DNA of 64,000 bases from Piper betle (taxonomy: Eukaryota > Streptophyta > Magnoliopsida > Piperales > Piperaceae), in NCBI GenBank assembly GCA_033002965.1, contig JAURVB010003513.1, forward strand, positions 1 through 64,000, read 5' to 3'. The notes below the pieces were generated by a model. That model was not told the origin of the DNA. It saw nothing but the letters and a program-made list of their open reading frames with translations, and ran no database searches. Shown piece after piece: positions 11,224 to 23,399 of this stretch. The position numbers and the translations under genes were made by a program. Each line of letters starts with the position of its first letter. Position 1 is the stretch's first letter.

Positions 11224-11962
11224 ATGGCCTCAAAAGCAACTACAGCAGAATTGAGCAAGACAGAAAAACTCACTGGAAATAATTTTTTGATATAGAAGAG
11301 ACGCATCCGCCATATTCTCGTCCTAGATCATCTTGACTGTGCCATGGATCAGGTGTGGCTGAACCACCTAAAAATGCTGAAGTAGACATTATTAATACTT
11401 ATGAAAAATATGCCAAAGATGACAATATGGCATGGTCCATAATATTTACTTTTATGGAACCTAATGTGGAACTCTTGTTTGAGGATTATCCTAATGCTTA
11501 CGCTTTGTTTAAGAAAGTTGGCGAAAACAATGGAGAGACCTCTCAAGCCAAATTTGGATGTTAGTGGCTCAGTACAAAGGAATGAAGATGGAGGAAATTG
11601 ATAATGTGATGGATCATATAAATGGCATGTTTTTCATTGCAAAGGAATTGGCCAGCTTGGGTTGTTCCATAACTTATCAATTCCAAGTCAAGACTATGAT
11701 AAGCACTTTGCCAGCCTCTTGGGAATCTATTGTGCTCTGTATGAACATGTCACATGTTCTGAGTATGAATTCTCTCACCGCCAAGCTTAATATTAAGGTT
11801 CAAAGGAGAGAAGAAAAATATGACAGACTCCAAGGTGACAAATGTGGCTAAAGGGCTAATTCTTCTAAACTAAATTTCTTTTCCTAGCAAGAGCAAACTT
11901 CCAAGAAAAGGGGGTCCAAACCCAAGGGAAAGGCATAGAGTTCGGGTAATAAAATGGGCTCA

Positions 11963-12004
11963 TGCTTCAAGTGTGGTGAGATGGGGCATGTGAAGGTCGA
12001 GTGC
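11963..12004 (+). other. CCHC zinc-knuckle segment of the copia gag
   Basis: The 14 codons read CFKCGEMGHVKVEC, an intact C-x2-C-x4-H-x4-C nucleic-acid-binding knuckle. The next codons reach a stop (ccc taa), so it is only a fossil. Confidence 0.9.
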
Positions 12005-12297
12005 CCCTAACTTGATAAGGGTTGGGGTAAACCCTAGGATGGGGAAAAAGGGTAAGGATATTATTTGTGTGACATCTGAGGTTCTCCTTTCAAATGTGGA
12101 GGATAAGACTTGGTGATTAGATTTGGTTGCTTCTCTGCACGTGCCAAATTTGAGAGAGGTTTTTTCAAACCTCAAGGAGTTGAAAAACAGCCAGCATAGG
12201 TTATATATGGATGACAACTCATTTTGTGTATTCTTAGTATAGGTTCAATTCAAGCATAGCTGAAAAATGGTGATAATTTGGTCTTAAAAGATATTCT

Positions 12298-12787
12298 TAT
12301 AATGACTCGACCCAAAATATAAATTAATGCATTTTTTTCATTTATTCAAAAATAATTAATCAAGTTTAAGATCTATAGGTACATCCACACTTATATATTA
12401 GATCTCATCTTAAAATGTGTTAGATGTGAGACTATTTTTTTATGGGTTATTACAGTCTACCCATCTTTAAGAAAATTTTGTCATCGAAATTCTTTTCATA
12501 GGCTTCTCGGTTTCTTATATTTTACCCTTCTTTCTCCAAAAAATTTTGTCCACGAAATTCGTTTCTTAGACTTTGTCTTTCTTAGTCTAGCCCACTATTG
12601 AATACAATTCTAAGTCGTCTCTTATACCACATGTAATGACTTGGCCCAATGTGCAAATTAATGGCCCTTGTTATTTTTTCAAAAGCGATTAACCAAATTG
12701 AAGAAAAATATGCACATACCCACTTATGTATTAAATCTTATCCTAGGAAGTATTAGATGTGAGACTATATTTTTATAGATTCTTATA
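12298..12787 (-). mobile_element. TRIM nested in the copia remnant, minus orientation
   Basis: The plus strand carries two related terminal repeats. The first starts TATAATGACTCGACCC (12298) and the second TGTAATGACTTGGCCC (about 12631), and each ends in gtgttagatgtgagacta-like sequence. In reverse they match the 40166-43521 TRIM LTR (…AGTCCCACATCTAATAC… at one end, GGGCTGGGTCGTTACA at the other). The reversed PBS ctcttatacca (12620-12630) lies by the second repeat. The reversed PPT side ctttaagaaaattttgtcatcgaaat lies by the first. The 5-bp direct repeats ATTCT (12293-12297 and 12788-12792) are the probable TSD. The copia reading resumes directly afterwards. Confidence 0.82.
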
Positions 12788-13397
12788 ATTCTTTGGGCTC
12801 TTAATATGAAGAGGAATTTGATCTCGATCTCTCAACAGGATAAGAAGGGGTTTGAGACTAGATTTATGTTTGGTAAGGCCAGTGTGAACTGTAAAAAAAT
12901 GTTTTATTTTCTAGTATTTTGCCTTATGGGTTATACAAAATCAATGTTTCTTCTAGTGATGACAATAAAATGGTTGATTCTGTGTTTATTGCTTGTTTAT
13001 CAATTATTAGTTCATTAATATGGCAATTGAGATTAGGTTATGTTAATATGAATAAAATATGCCCAATGATTAGTATTGGTTGCTGCCTAAATTAAATAAC
13101 TGAGTTTCTTGCATGTGATAATTGTTGGTAAGCTAAAATCATGAGGACTTCCTTGGGAAAGAGGGTTGAATCTCTATTGAAGGTTGTTCACAAAGATATA
13201 TGTGGTCCTATTATTGTGAAGACACATAAAGGTATATCTTATTTTATAACATTTATTGATTGTTCTTTCTAGTAAAGATTTGTGCATTTAATTCCTTAAA
13301 AGTTTGATATCTTGGATAAGTTTAAAATTTGAAACATGAGTTAGAAAATCAACTTGGTATGAATGTTAAAATTCTAAGGTTTAATAGACGTAGAGTA

Positions 13398-16300
13398 TAT
13401 TTAAAATCTATGTCGTTTGACTTAGAATTATATTTTTTGTTCGGCTTGGTTCAACCTTTGTTTTGATCCAATTTGGCTCTTGGGTCGATTTGGTTTGGCT
13501 TAGTTTTGGCTCTCAATTCTAGGAGACTTGGTGTTGCTCGTGCCTTAGTTTGGAAGGTTTTGGCTCATGTGGCTGCCTATTGGTGTAGTTTTATTCGGCA
13601 TGTATTGTGTTTTAGATTTAGTTAATATGATCGTTTACACATTAGAGTAGTCGTTTAGGAGAGGGGCGGGTTGTCATGCATTTAGTATCAAAATGTTATC
13701 AAGTACTCAAGTTGATATGACATTTAGCTTGTTGTTACACCACTTCCTAATAGTCTTCTACTTTTGTATGTGACGAATTTGATACTCATTTAATGATTTC
13801 TTTGGAGTTGTATCATTACAAAAGTCAAGAACTTTGTGTAAATATAATTTAGCTAGAGCTATAAAGATATCATGAGTCATGTCACATTAATAGATCATAC
13901 TACATGGTTGGGCATGTCTATTAATAATACATGCATTCATGTACACCTCTTCATTTCCCAATACCAAGATTCATTGTCTTCTTATTTCCTTGTCTTATCA
14001 TTTTTCTATAAAAATATTTGATTTTATAAACAATCTTTCTACCCTGAATTGTTTCTATCATCCTTCCACCTTTTGTTGAGTTTTCACAACATTATTGTCC
14101 ATTGGAGTTCGCCAAAATTTGCCATCAAAGTCGATTGCACATCAAGGTATGTGGACGTCATTTATACGTTGATGTACATATTTCTGTCATCGAATTTGTG
14201 GTCAACCCTATATCTTTTGAGTATGTTATTATTTAATCCTCTTCGTTTTTTGTCATTTGATAAAAGTCTATAACTTTTGACCAGATCTGGATCCTTTAAC
14301 TTGTTTACCTATAGTTTAATTAAATCTTCTATTTTGGTAGCCCTTGCACTATTCTTTTGTTATTGTTCTTTTTCATTCATTCATGTTATATTTTTATGCA
14401 TCTAATATAATATACAAATATATGTAACAATTGATTTAAATTAATCTTATCCCATTTGATCATGCATCATATAGATTGTATTAGATGTTGAGTTGGGTTT
14501 GTTTACAAGTCATGTAGTTCGAGATCACCGATAGATTGCTTGGAGCCTAGAGACCAAGTCCCTTTAGGGCTCATTTCTTATTTTACCCTTATCTGATAGG
14601 GGGGGGGGTATTGCAAGTCATTTAATTTCGGTCATTTAGATGTCATGTTTAATAACCCTCGAGGATGAGATCTTTGAGTTATTTTCGAAAACCAAAAGAT
14701 CTATTGTAAGTTGTCTTCATTCTAGAGGCCTATTAATATTATTATTCCCTACCTAAGCCTAATATTATTATATTATGTTTTCGCGATTTTGAGAGTGGGG
14801 AAATTGTTGGAGATTGTTTCGGGTAAGTTTCACTTAGAGGGGTAAGTTCCAGGGCACAACCTATTGAGGAGCCTAGTTGTCTCATAGCTGATGGGATCGA
14901 CACAACACTCTACTTTCTCTTCTTGCTGCGTCATTTTCAGCTTTGCTGTGTCTATGAGCTTCTTAGACCTAGAGAGGTGTAGGGTTATGGGTACCGTATT
15001 TTGCAATGTATGTCATGACTATTGCGTACTTGGCTTGCCTTGAGCTCATAGGAGAGCATGGTGATGAGTATGAGAGGGTTGCCATACTGGTCACACGTAG
15101 GTATAGTTTCTTTTGGGTGTTGTGTGATTCTTCTTGTGGTGTACTATTCCCTTCTTATTTTATTTTAATATGAACTACTGAGTTTGTTTTCCAGTTTGAT
15201 ATTATAGTTCTTTTATTTTACAGACCAATAACTTGTATAACTTGTTACTGACATTTTTTTTAATATTCATGTAGGTAGCCATATCAGAGGCAAAAGCTCC
15301 CCTACGACTATGATCAGTGATTTTAAAAATGTGATGATCACTCCCAACTATGGAAGAAATAGACCCTCTCTATAGTTTTGAGATAGCATGTTATTGCATG
15401 CATCATATTCTAAAATCTTAGTCAAGTGATTGACTTAGGTCCTCTTGTTAGTTACATAAAAATGATGCGAATATTTAAACAAGGGTCGTGGCTACCTTTT
15501 TCCACATATCCTATGCGACCAATAATCAAAACGACAGAGAAATTACACAGCATCATTGAGTATCAGAGCATCAAGCCCTCATACCCGGACTTCATGATGG
15601 TCTTCAAGTGGTGTGAACCATAAGCTAAGATGAGCATGGTTTGGTTAAACAACCACACCAAACTCATTTTGGTAGTTATTCTCGGTGCTAGTTCTGTTTA
15701 GTTGTAGTTTGGTTGAAAATGAAAATCAACCAAATTAGTTTGGTTGGTTTTTAGAGAAACCAATCAAACCAAATAAACTAATAAATGGAAAGCATCATAT
15801 TTGTATCGCTTTTTTTATTGTACATGCACCCCTTTATTTCTAGTTATTATCATGATATATAACAAAGGTTTATAAAATCATGTTTTTGGCTCAATTTATT
15901 GAAAATAATTTATTTTTGTATGTGTAAGAAATGGAAGTTTAATAAAAGTTTAATATATTATATATTGTGTACATACAATTTAACGTCCCAAATTAGAACA
16001 TTATTCATATTTTTTGTGATAAGTTTATAATTATCCCCTAAAAGTGTGCTAAAAAATTTATTTCATAAATAAAACTTACGAATAATTAAAGTAAACACTA
16101 AAGAATGAACACTACTAATGATAGAAAGCATCATTTATCATTTCAGTTAGTTTGATTACAGTTCGGTTAAAACCACACCAAACCAAATTAGTTCGGTTTG
16201 GTTACTTATTGCAATTTTGTTTTTGTTTGGTTAGCCAAAATACTTCAATTTGGTTAATTGGGTAAGTGGTTCAGTTTGGTTTGGTTTTAACCAAATCAAC

Positions 16301-16797
16301 CAAATGAGCAGCCCAAGAAGGCACTTAGCTCCTCCTCCCACGTTTCTCTAACACATAAATAGTTGTAGCCAAATACATTTTGTGTAGCTAACTTAGCTCC
16401 TCATAATGTTCCAAGACTCTAAGGCTTATATACCTTACAAACGATGGTTAGTCTTGCTCAAAAGTATTGTACCTCTATAGTAAAAATATAATAATATAAG
16501 GATAAAACATCTTAGAACAACCATCATGGCATTCATCCAAATCATACAAAGTTCAATAGTTAGGGCACATGTCTATCATATAGTCATCCACAAAAATACA
16601 TGGCCCAAAACACATACTCCTATCGCATTGTTGTATGTTGTTTTCCCATTTTATTTGGTAATTGAATGTACCCCAGTTTCGGGAACTTATGGGTTTTGTG
16701 GGCATCGTCTTCCATGTACTTAAGTTAAGAGATAAAAATATTATATAATATAACATTTTGGTATGATTCAAGGATGAGGTGGGACTGGGACATTATA
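13398..16797 (+). mobile_element. 5' LTR of a gypsy element
   Basis: The segment 13398-14780 is collinear with 24012-25014. Shared phrases include ggtttggcttagttttggctctc/ggcttggcttttggctctc, gttttattcggcat, catgcatttagtatcaa, catgtctattaat, accaaggttcattgtctt and ctattcatttcc-like words. The right end is followed at 16801 by an initiator-Met PBS, and the 24012 copy is preceded by a PPT. The pair therefore behaves as 5' and 3' LTRs flanking 16798-24011. The 5' LTR is about 3.4 kb because it includes a nested GGTT-rich element (15630-16311). The right half (14780-16797) has no visible partner in the truncated 3' LTR. Confidence 0.7.
15630..16311. mobile_element. GGTT-rich inverted-repeat element (hAT/MITE-like)
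   Basis: The left end has TGAGCATGGTTTGGTTAAAC. The right end, in reverse complement, reads GCTGCTCATTTGGTTGATTTGG, so the two ends form imperfect inverted repeats of the AACCAAACC type common in plant non-autonomous DNA elements. The interior is AT-rich and non-coding, with further palindromic GGTTTGG/CCAAACC words. No convincing TSD was seen, and the class assignment is an inference. Confidence 0.5.
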
Positions 16798-17639
16798 GAA
16801 TGGTATCAAAGCTATGTCTTGGTTGATTGGAATGGAAAGTTTCTTTGAGTATGTGTATGTGAAGTGATCCCAAGTTTTTGCTGGCAAGTATGCTCTTGTT
16901 TTTGTTGTTTGTTGTTGTGCACTTATCTTTGGATTAGGTTGGTCTTAGCAAGAGGTTAATAGATATGGTGAGTAGAAATCAAAGGATTATTTTTGAGATT
17001 TGACACTACCTAGACTTCTTAGTCTAGGGGAGTCTTATAGTGGTAGTGGGCCTAGCATACCTCTTGGTCAGTCCATTGATGAAGAAGAGGTTTCTGTAAA
17101 GAATGTCCAAGTGCCTCATGTTCCAATTCTCAAGGTACCGATTCCACCTCATGATGATAGAACTCAAGAATGGACTCATGTTACCTTATGACAAAGTAGA
17201 GCTTCCCAATGAGCAAGATCTAATAGTTGGATGACTGTGATAAATGATTTCATGGCAATAGTGATAGAGATGCAGTTAGAGATCTAACATCAATTGAAGG
17301 AATTGCAAGCAAACATTGAGCAACAGATGAGAGAAATGAGGGTTGAGTTGGCAAGATCACAAAAGAGACCTGTGATGTACAGCGAATGGAGTGAGATACT
17401 GTCCTTACATCCACAACCATTGATGCCAACAGGTTCCTTATCTAGTAGACCACCGTATTTCAGCATTTGCCACCACCACTTCAAGATACTGTGACAAGTA
17501 CACCACCAATTCCATCAACAACTGTGACCCATCATGTGACTTCAGTTTCATTTCGTGCACTTGTGCGAGGAGGCAACGAAACTGAAAGTGCGGGAGAGAC
17601 TGTACCTTATAGAACTCTCGAGGTTGGAGAAACAACTAC

Positions 17640-18134
17640 TCAACTGACAAAACTTAGTGTGTGGCAGGTAGAGAAGTTTTTGAAGAATGGAGGTGGGATG
17701 TTTGTTGGGAATCTAGACCCGGAAGAGGCAAACAAATAGTTGATTACTACCATGGAAGTGTTTGATAGCATGAATTGCCCTTTCGAGCTTTGGGGTTGAA
17801 TAGCAATGGTGTGTTTTCAAAGGCAAGACAAGTACTTGGTGGGACTCTGCCATGAGAGTTCATTTCCAAGGAAAAGCACATAAGGACATTGCTTGGGAGA
17901 AATTCCAACTAGTGGTCAATGATATATATTTTCCACTTGATGATTAGAGGAGAAAACTAGAAATTGAACACTTGGAGTAAAAGGGTATGTCAGTTGTTGA
18001 ATATTTGGCCAAGTTCATTAGTTTAGAGAGATTTGCTCCTGGTCTAGTAGTCACTTAAAAGATGCAACCTGATTGATTCTTTGTAGGATTGATCTACCCT
18101 ATTAAGTATGGACCATCCACTTGGATGAAGTGGT
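17640..18134 (+). pseudogene. Gypsy gag (retrotrans_gag) fragment
   Basis: The translation follows the classical gypsy gag pattern across several frames. VEKFLKNGGGMFVGNLDPEEANK leads into an MEVFDSMNCPFE-like phrase, then LGGTLP and REN-KLNTWS with a VCQLLNIWPS-like reading, then a LIYPIKYGPS end. It aligns by eye to FLKLKPPTFSGSxDPEEAxxWL...GL.PEIK. Several stops and frame shifts are present. The upstream open pieces 17000-17191 and 17294-17739 are the N-terminal, coiled-coil-like and Pro-rich part of the same gag (QANIEQQMREMRVELARSQ). Confidence 0.8.
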
Positions 18135-18840
18135 AATGTAAAACCCGTAACTCGACTGAGAGTTTTACATTAGCAAACCAATCGCTTCAACCATCGGTTT
18201 GACTCAAGTCAGTTTCATGACATGGGTGTCAAGTCGAGACCAATCGTACATTATGATCGATGAGGGTCAAATGTACTTGAGTACATAATGACAACGTCAG
18301 AAAATGATGAGAAATGAATTATCAGACTATATGACAATATGTAGTTTTTTTTGTGTATTTGATCCTACAATTATTTTTATGCCAACTAATGCATTAGGAT
18401 ATGTTATATAGCAGTTTGGTTGGGTCATTAGTTATAGAGCATGTCATTTTAATGTTATTAAGTGTATTATATTTTATCATATTTTATCATTTTTTTGGAT
18501 TTTCTTTTAGAATTTATGAGTTGGTTATTATTTTTGACATGAGTCAAAGTCGAATCAACTTTTATTTACGATATTCCCACCCAACGCCTTTACCTTGATG
18601 CCTTCCCTTCTCTCCCTAATCACCGGCCCGATGCCGCCACTTACGCCTTGTATGTTTTGGATTGGAGGAGTTCAGCCATAAGAAGAGGAATTGCCCTTTC
18701 GAAACTCAATGACAGAGCTCAATCCCAATTCCGTAGCAGCATTTTCATTTGCCAGCTCCGCAAGGATAGCAAAAGTCTCCACAATGTAGAAGTCGAGAAG
18801 GTCAAAGGAGAAATCAAAATCATCAACAAGAACGTGCAAT
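18135..18840 (+). mobile_element. Truncated LTR nested in gag/pol
   Basis: The left end TGTAAAACCCGTAACTCG (18135), with a nearby inverted gagagttttaca, is the TGTAAAACCC terminus shared by LTRs C, D and G. The sequence from about 18600 is richer in GC and open on the plus strand (18648-18842, MYVLDWRSSAIRRG...), of unknown origin. It stops at about 18840, where gypsy sequence resumes. No right terminus is visible, so the unit is truncated or rearranged. Confidence 0.5.
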
Positions 18841-18989
18841 GAATGTCATTGTTGTGTCTATTGCACCATCTATTAGATCAGCTACTCCATCAAATTCTTC
18901 CATGGTGGCACTGACACAAGCTAAAGGGAACATTGTTGCAGCCACTATTGCAGATGCTTTGGCTAAGCTGAAGTTGTTGCAGGAATTGT

Positions 18990-19560
18990 TGTAGATCCAG
19001 CCAAGAGATTTTGTGCTACATACTAATGCGTTGGGAGTTAGATTAGGATGTGTAATAATGCAGACAGACAAAGTTATTACTTATGTGTCAAGAGACTTAA
19101 AGCCGCATGAGAAGAGTTATCCAACTCATGATTTGGAGGTAGTGGCAATGATTCATGATAACTTCGCTCAAGTTAATGACTAACCATCAAAGTTTGAAGT
19201 ATATCCTCACCAAAAAGACTTAAACAATAGGCAAATGAGATGGTTGGAGTTCTTTACTTATTATGATTATCATGAAGGAAAGGCTAATAAGGTGGTTGAT
19301 GCTTTGAGTCATTATCGAACTCAGGTCAAAGATCGAGATATTGTAACTATGATAGCTCTATTGACAATAAGACCTAGTGTAATTAGTAGAGTCATGTTGA
19401 CACAAGAAAGAGATCTGTTGCTAAATTGGTAGATCTCTAAGCAAGCTTATCAAGGATTTTCTAAGAGTGATAATGGATTATTTTGATTGAATAATCGACT
19501 CTATGTTCCTCATGCTCCAGATTAATCTGATCTTCGTAGTGATATCCTTTTTGAAGCGCA
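18990..19560 (+). pseudogene. Gypsy RNase H fragment
   Basis: The translation gives [19 protein letters not shown], then [28 protein letters not shown] and, after a frameshift, [14 protein letters not shown]. It ends with RWLEFFTYYDYHEGKANKVV DALSHY. This is the Ty3/gypsy RNase H consensus (SDASxxGLGCVLMQ...VIAYASRQLKxHExNYPTHDLEL...RRWLEFLxDYD...HPGKANVVADALSR). The first catalytic Asp is replaced (HTNA). The next module begins (DILFEAH) and is interrupted by LTR J at 19562. Confidence 0.9.
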
Positions 19561-19561
19561 T

Positions 19562-22500
19562 TGTAAAGACCGCGAAATTTTTTTAATATATTCGACCGGG
19601 GCAGGGAAGGATCGAACGTTAGAATTAATATTAAATATTTTATTTTTTATCCAGTTACTCGGTTAAAGGAGTAATATAATGGTGTTGGTGTGTTTCCACA
19701 AACCCTAAAAGGACGTCCTCCACCCTATCCTTCATTCGCATTCTCTTCTCCTCTTCCTTGCTGGCGTGTCTTCTTCCTTACTTAGGTATTCTTCCTATCT
19801 CCCTCTTCTTAATTTTCTATCTCCCTCTTCTTAATTTTCTTGCATGCATATTGTAATTTGATAATAAGCTTTATAATCCGTAAGGATTAAAGTCTCAAAT
19901 CAACAAGAAAGAAAAGAATTAAACTAAACTGGAAAACTGAAATCCCGTCCATGGCCGACGGGTGCAAATTGTTGGCGAGATGGGAAATTGTAAACAAGTT
20001 TGCAAGGCTTCCCCTCACACCCCCGACGACCCCTCTAGTTCCTGGGTCGAAGGGATGGCTTGCCATGTCCCTATTTTCCGGTGGGTGGCGAAATTGCAGC
20101 CGTGTGGGGGTGGAGTTGCAAGGGTGACGGAAGTGGCGACGTTCTGATGCAATTGATGCTGTAATGGAAGCTTCAAAGAGGTAAATGCCAGTTGCACTTC
20201 GTTGACAGCAGCATGGGTTCCATCACAGTAGTTCAGGCCGCCGAAACAATCTACTACAGACCACCTTCTCGCCGGAATTCATGGCAGTGACGTGCAGAAG
20301 TGGGGAGGACAACCATACTCCATGCAACGTCCAAAGGTGGCTGATCCTTACTGTTTTGAGGCCGGCCTGAGGTCGTGGAACATTTGAATTGGATCAAGGT
20401 GCAAGAAAGGAGGGGTCTTGAGGCTGGGAGAAGAAGAACAGGCCAGGAGTTGGGCGCCATGGTGCAACACATGGTCGTCTTGGTTAACTACAATAAAACA
20501 CGCACTTTAGGCTTCCAATTGGTTGCTGGAGAAGGTTAGAGTTGAGGGAGGACATGATTCTAGGTTTAGGTGCCAAGAAAAGGGGTGGAGAAGAAGGCCG
20601 TGGTCTGGTTTTGGTGCACACAAGAGTGGCGACGGGAAAAGAAGAAGAAGAAGAAGGAGGAGGGTGGCAGTTTTGTAAATATGGCAGTTTTGTAATAAAT
20701 CTTTAAAGATAATTATTTTAATGGGTTATGGGTGAAGTTATTAAACTAACTAATAATTGTATGAAATCGGCATGAGTCATAAAAATACGGTAATGTTAAA
20801 CGCTCGATAATTAATCGGCATACTATAAGTGATTAATTTTAAATTTAACATTTATAAGGGATTAATAAAATAAAGATTTTACCTTTACCATATTAAATTT
20901 AATATTAGGTAAATAAAGTGATTATTTTAATAACAAGTATGTAATGTAGAAAATTGATTATTAAACTATAGTCGGGTAGCAATAACGCGCGTAGAACCTA
21001 AATAGCGCAATGAAAATAAATAAAGTTTGAAACTTTATTGAGTCGAATAATTTAATATAATTGTATTAAAAATATATTTGAATAATACAAATTCTTTTAA
21101 ATAATTTATTTGAACAACTTAATTTATTAAATTGCTGTAAATATTAGTAGCGATAAAAAATTATAACTATCAACTAGATCATTAAGATCGGGGTTAAATA
21201 ATTATCACCACAAAAGAAAATTAAATACTTGTTTATTAGTAATAATTATTTTATCAATTGTTAAGTATTAATTATGATTTAGATAAGTAATTTAAAATTG
21301 AAATAGGTCTTAAATGATTATGTCATAGGAAAAATTAGTTATCTCACTAGAATTGTTGATAATTCAATATTTAATATTTTTGAAAATGATATATATATAT
21401 TAGATATTTAGTTGCGTGCATTCCTACTCGAATAAAATTTTACTTATGTATAATTTTATATTCTCGTTCAGATTAGGATCATTGGTTGTGGATGCGAGTT
21501 CGAAATATCAAGGTACGTATAATCATTTGAAATGTTGTACATTCCCTTCTTGGTCGGCCTGAGCCCAGATTCGACTACCATGTGCTGCAACGCAATCGGG
21601 GTCAAGGAATTGACTCAGTCAAACACAGGGCCGTACCTTTAAAATTACTATGTGTGACCTTATAATTTTTTTGAAATGTTACATTGTTTGTATAATTATT
21701 TGGAATGTTGTATTGTCTGTATAATTATTTTAAATGTTATATTTTCCCAAACTGGTATAACTATATGAAATGTTGTATTTTTCCAAATTATTAGCCTTTG
21801 TCGGCACTAATCTTAGAATGAGCTGGGAGACGATTTTTAACTTCAAAATGAATTGGGGGACCATGACTAATCCCAAAATGAATTGGGAGACCACCTAATC
21901 TCAGAATGAGCTGGGAAACATTTTCTAATCTCAGAATGAGCTAGGAGACAATTTTTAATCTCAGATTAAACTGGGAGACCATGACTAACCTCAAATTAAT
22001 TGGGGGACCACCTAATTTCAGAATGAACTGGGAGACAATTTTCTAATCTCATAATGAACTGGGAGACCATGACTAACCTCAAAATGAATTGGGGGACCAC
22101 CTAATCTCAGAATGAGCTAGGAGACAATTTTCTAATCTCAGAAAGACCTGAGGGATAATTACTCTTACTTGTGTAATAATAATAATAATAATAACGAGTG
22201 AAATGATAATAGGGATTATATTGACTTGTTTCATTTAATTATGCGGCTTAGTGGTTTTATCACTAATGCGGAATAGCCTCCGTAGGTGAGCAGCTTTGGG
22301 CTAAAAACTAGAAGTGTGGTTGGTAGTTCTTTAACCAACCTAGGTATGGTGAATCGATAATAAAGTTAGATTTCCTTATTATTCTCTTCCGTTATAAATG
22401 TGGCTATGGGAAACGGTTTGAGACTGTGGGACAGTTATTTTATATTTTAGAGAACATGATTTATTGTTATGATTCATAGTATATGTTGCAAGACATGTTT

Positions 22501-22589
22501 ATTGTATATCAATTCATGTTCTGGGATGTTAAATCTACATTACCTATATTTTTAAGTAACACCTGGTCTGGTTTAGGCGAATCGTTACA
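19562..22589 (+). mobile_element. 3-kb LTR J nested between RNase H and integrase
   Basis: It begins TGTAAAGACCGCG and ends CGAATCGTTACA, followed by a PBS-like tagtatcagaga (22592 onward) and about 110 bp of its own leader (gatgttggctaggctacc). Its 3' end is homologous to LTR K (40754-42701): the words ttataaatgtggctatgggaaa, gagactgtggga and taacacctgg are shared. It contains a GC-rich stretch (19930-20660) after a CT-rich leader, a long AT-rich centre and a tandem-repeat array (21800-22160). No coding sequence was found; the 19962-20472 open frames overlap on both strands. Confidence 0.8.
21800..22160 (+). repeat. Tandem repeat array in LTR J (about 30-33 bp units)
   Basis: Repeated units of the form ctaatctcagaatgagctgggagac alternate with gactaacctcaaaatgaattgggggacc. 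About ten degenerate units are visible, many separated by caatttt. The position within the LTR matches that of the unrelated-looking minisatellite in LTR K. Confidence 0.85.
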
Positions 22590-22699
22590 AATAGTATCAG
22601 AGAAACCTAGTTACGTGTTAGATGGTGGTCCAGACTGATGGTGGGCTGGTCTAGGGATGTTGGCTAGGCTACCGGTCACGTGTTAAATTGGTGGTCAGG

Positions 22700-23345
22700 A
22701 TGTGCAAAGAACATATTGGTGGTCAGGTATGAAAAACATTGTAATAGATTTTATGCAAAAATGTCTAACTTATCACCAGATTAAGGCAAAGCACATGAGG
22801 TCAGGTCGTACTTTGCAACCTCTAGCAATTCTAGAATAGAAGTGGGAATATATTGCCTATGATTTTGTCTCTAGCTTACCAAAGACTAGAAATAACCAAG
22901 TTGTTATTTGGGCAATTGTTGATAGATTGACCAAATAAATTCATTTTATTCCAATTAGGATAGATTCGCACTAGAGAAATTGGCAAGGTTATATATATCA
23001 GAGATTGTAAGGTATCATAGAGTGCCAAGAGAGATAGTGTTGGATCGTGATTCGAGATTTACTTCCAAAGTTTGGGAAGCATTTCAGGAAGCATTGGCTA
23101 CTCAATTGTCTTTTAATACTATTTTTTATCTACAAACTGATGGACAATCTGAACGTACTATTCAGACTTAAGAGGATTGGCTTAGAGTGTGCATGTTAGA
23201 TTTTGATGGTAATTTGGAGGAGCACCTACCTTTCGTAGAGTTTTCTTACAACAATAGTTACTAGGTAAGCATTGGTATAGCACTTCTTGAAGCACTATAT
23301 GGAAGATCTTGTAGATCACCACCTTGTTGGATTGAGGGTAGTGAA
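22700..23345 (+). pseudogene. Gypsy integrase fragment
   Basis: It reads YWWSGMKNIVIDFMQKCLTY, then LQPLAILE-KWEYIAYDFVSS and LPKTRNNQVVIWAIVDRLTK. It continues ARLYISEIVRYHRVPREIVL, DRDSRFTSKVWEAFQEALAT and TDGQSERTIQT. These are the integrase catalytic core phrases (DFV...SLP, D-RDSRFTS, a shifted TDGQSE). The zinc-binding start is lost to the LTR J insertion, and in-frame stops occur at about 22836, 22937 and 23168. Confidence 0.9.
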
Positions 23346-23399
23346 CTTATGGTGCTTGGATTGGATATGGTTTGATAATCTCAAGAAGTTGTGGCTCAG

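Larger units (their letters stand above)
11224..13397 (+). pseudogene. Degenerate Ty1/copia gag-protease-integrase remnant
   Basis: Recognisable copia parts run in the correct order on the plus strand. Gag starts with an ATG at 11224 and continues through open fragments 11355-11564 and 11558-11851 (VMDHINGMFFIAKELASLG, TLPASWESIV), a UBN2-type gag. A CCHC zinc knuckle SCFKCGEMGHVKVECP covers about 11960-12007, with C-x2-C-x4-H-x4-C intact. A protease-like stretch follows at about 12105-12240 (LDLVASLHVPNLREVF, YMDDNS), in which the catalytic DSGA is lost. GAG-pre-integrase phrases follow (MKRNLISISQQDKKGF at 12806; WHLRLGH-like at about 13025). The start of integrase (HKDICGPI, GISYFITFIDCSF) reaches about 13270, then ENQLGMNVKILRFN. 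Many stops and frameshifts are present. The protease to pre-integrase junction is split by a nested TRIM, and the 3' part is cut off by a gypsy LTR at about 13398. Confidence 0.88.
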
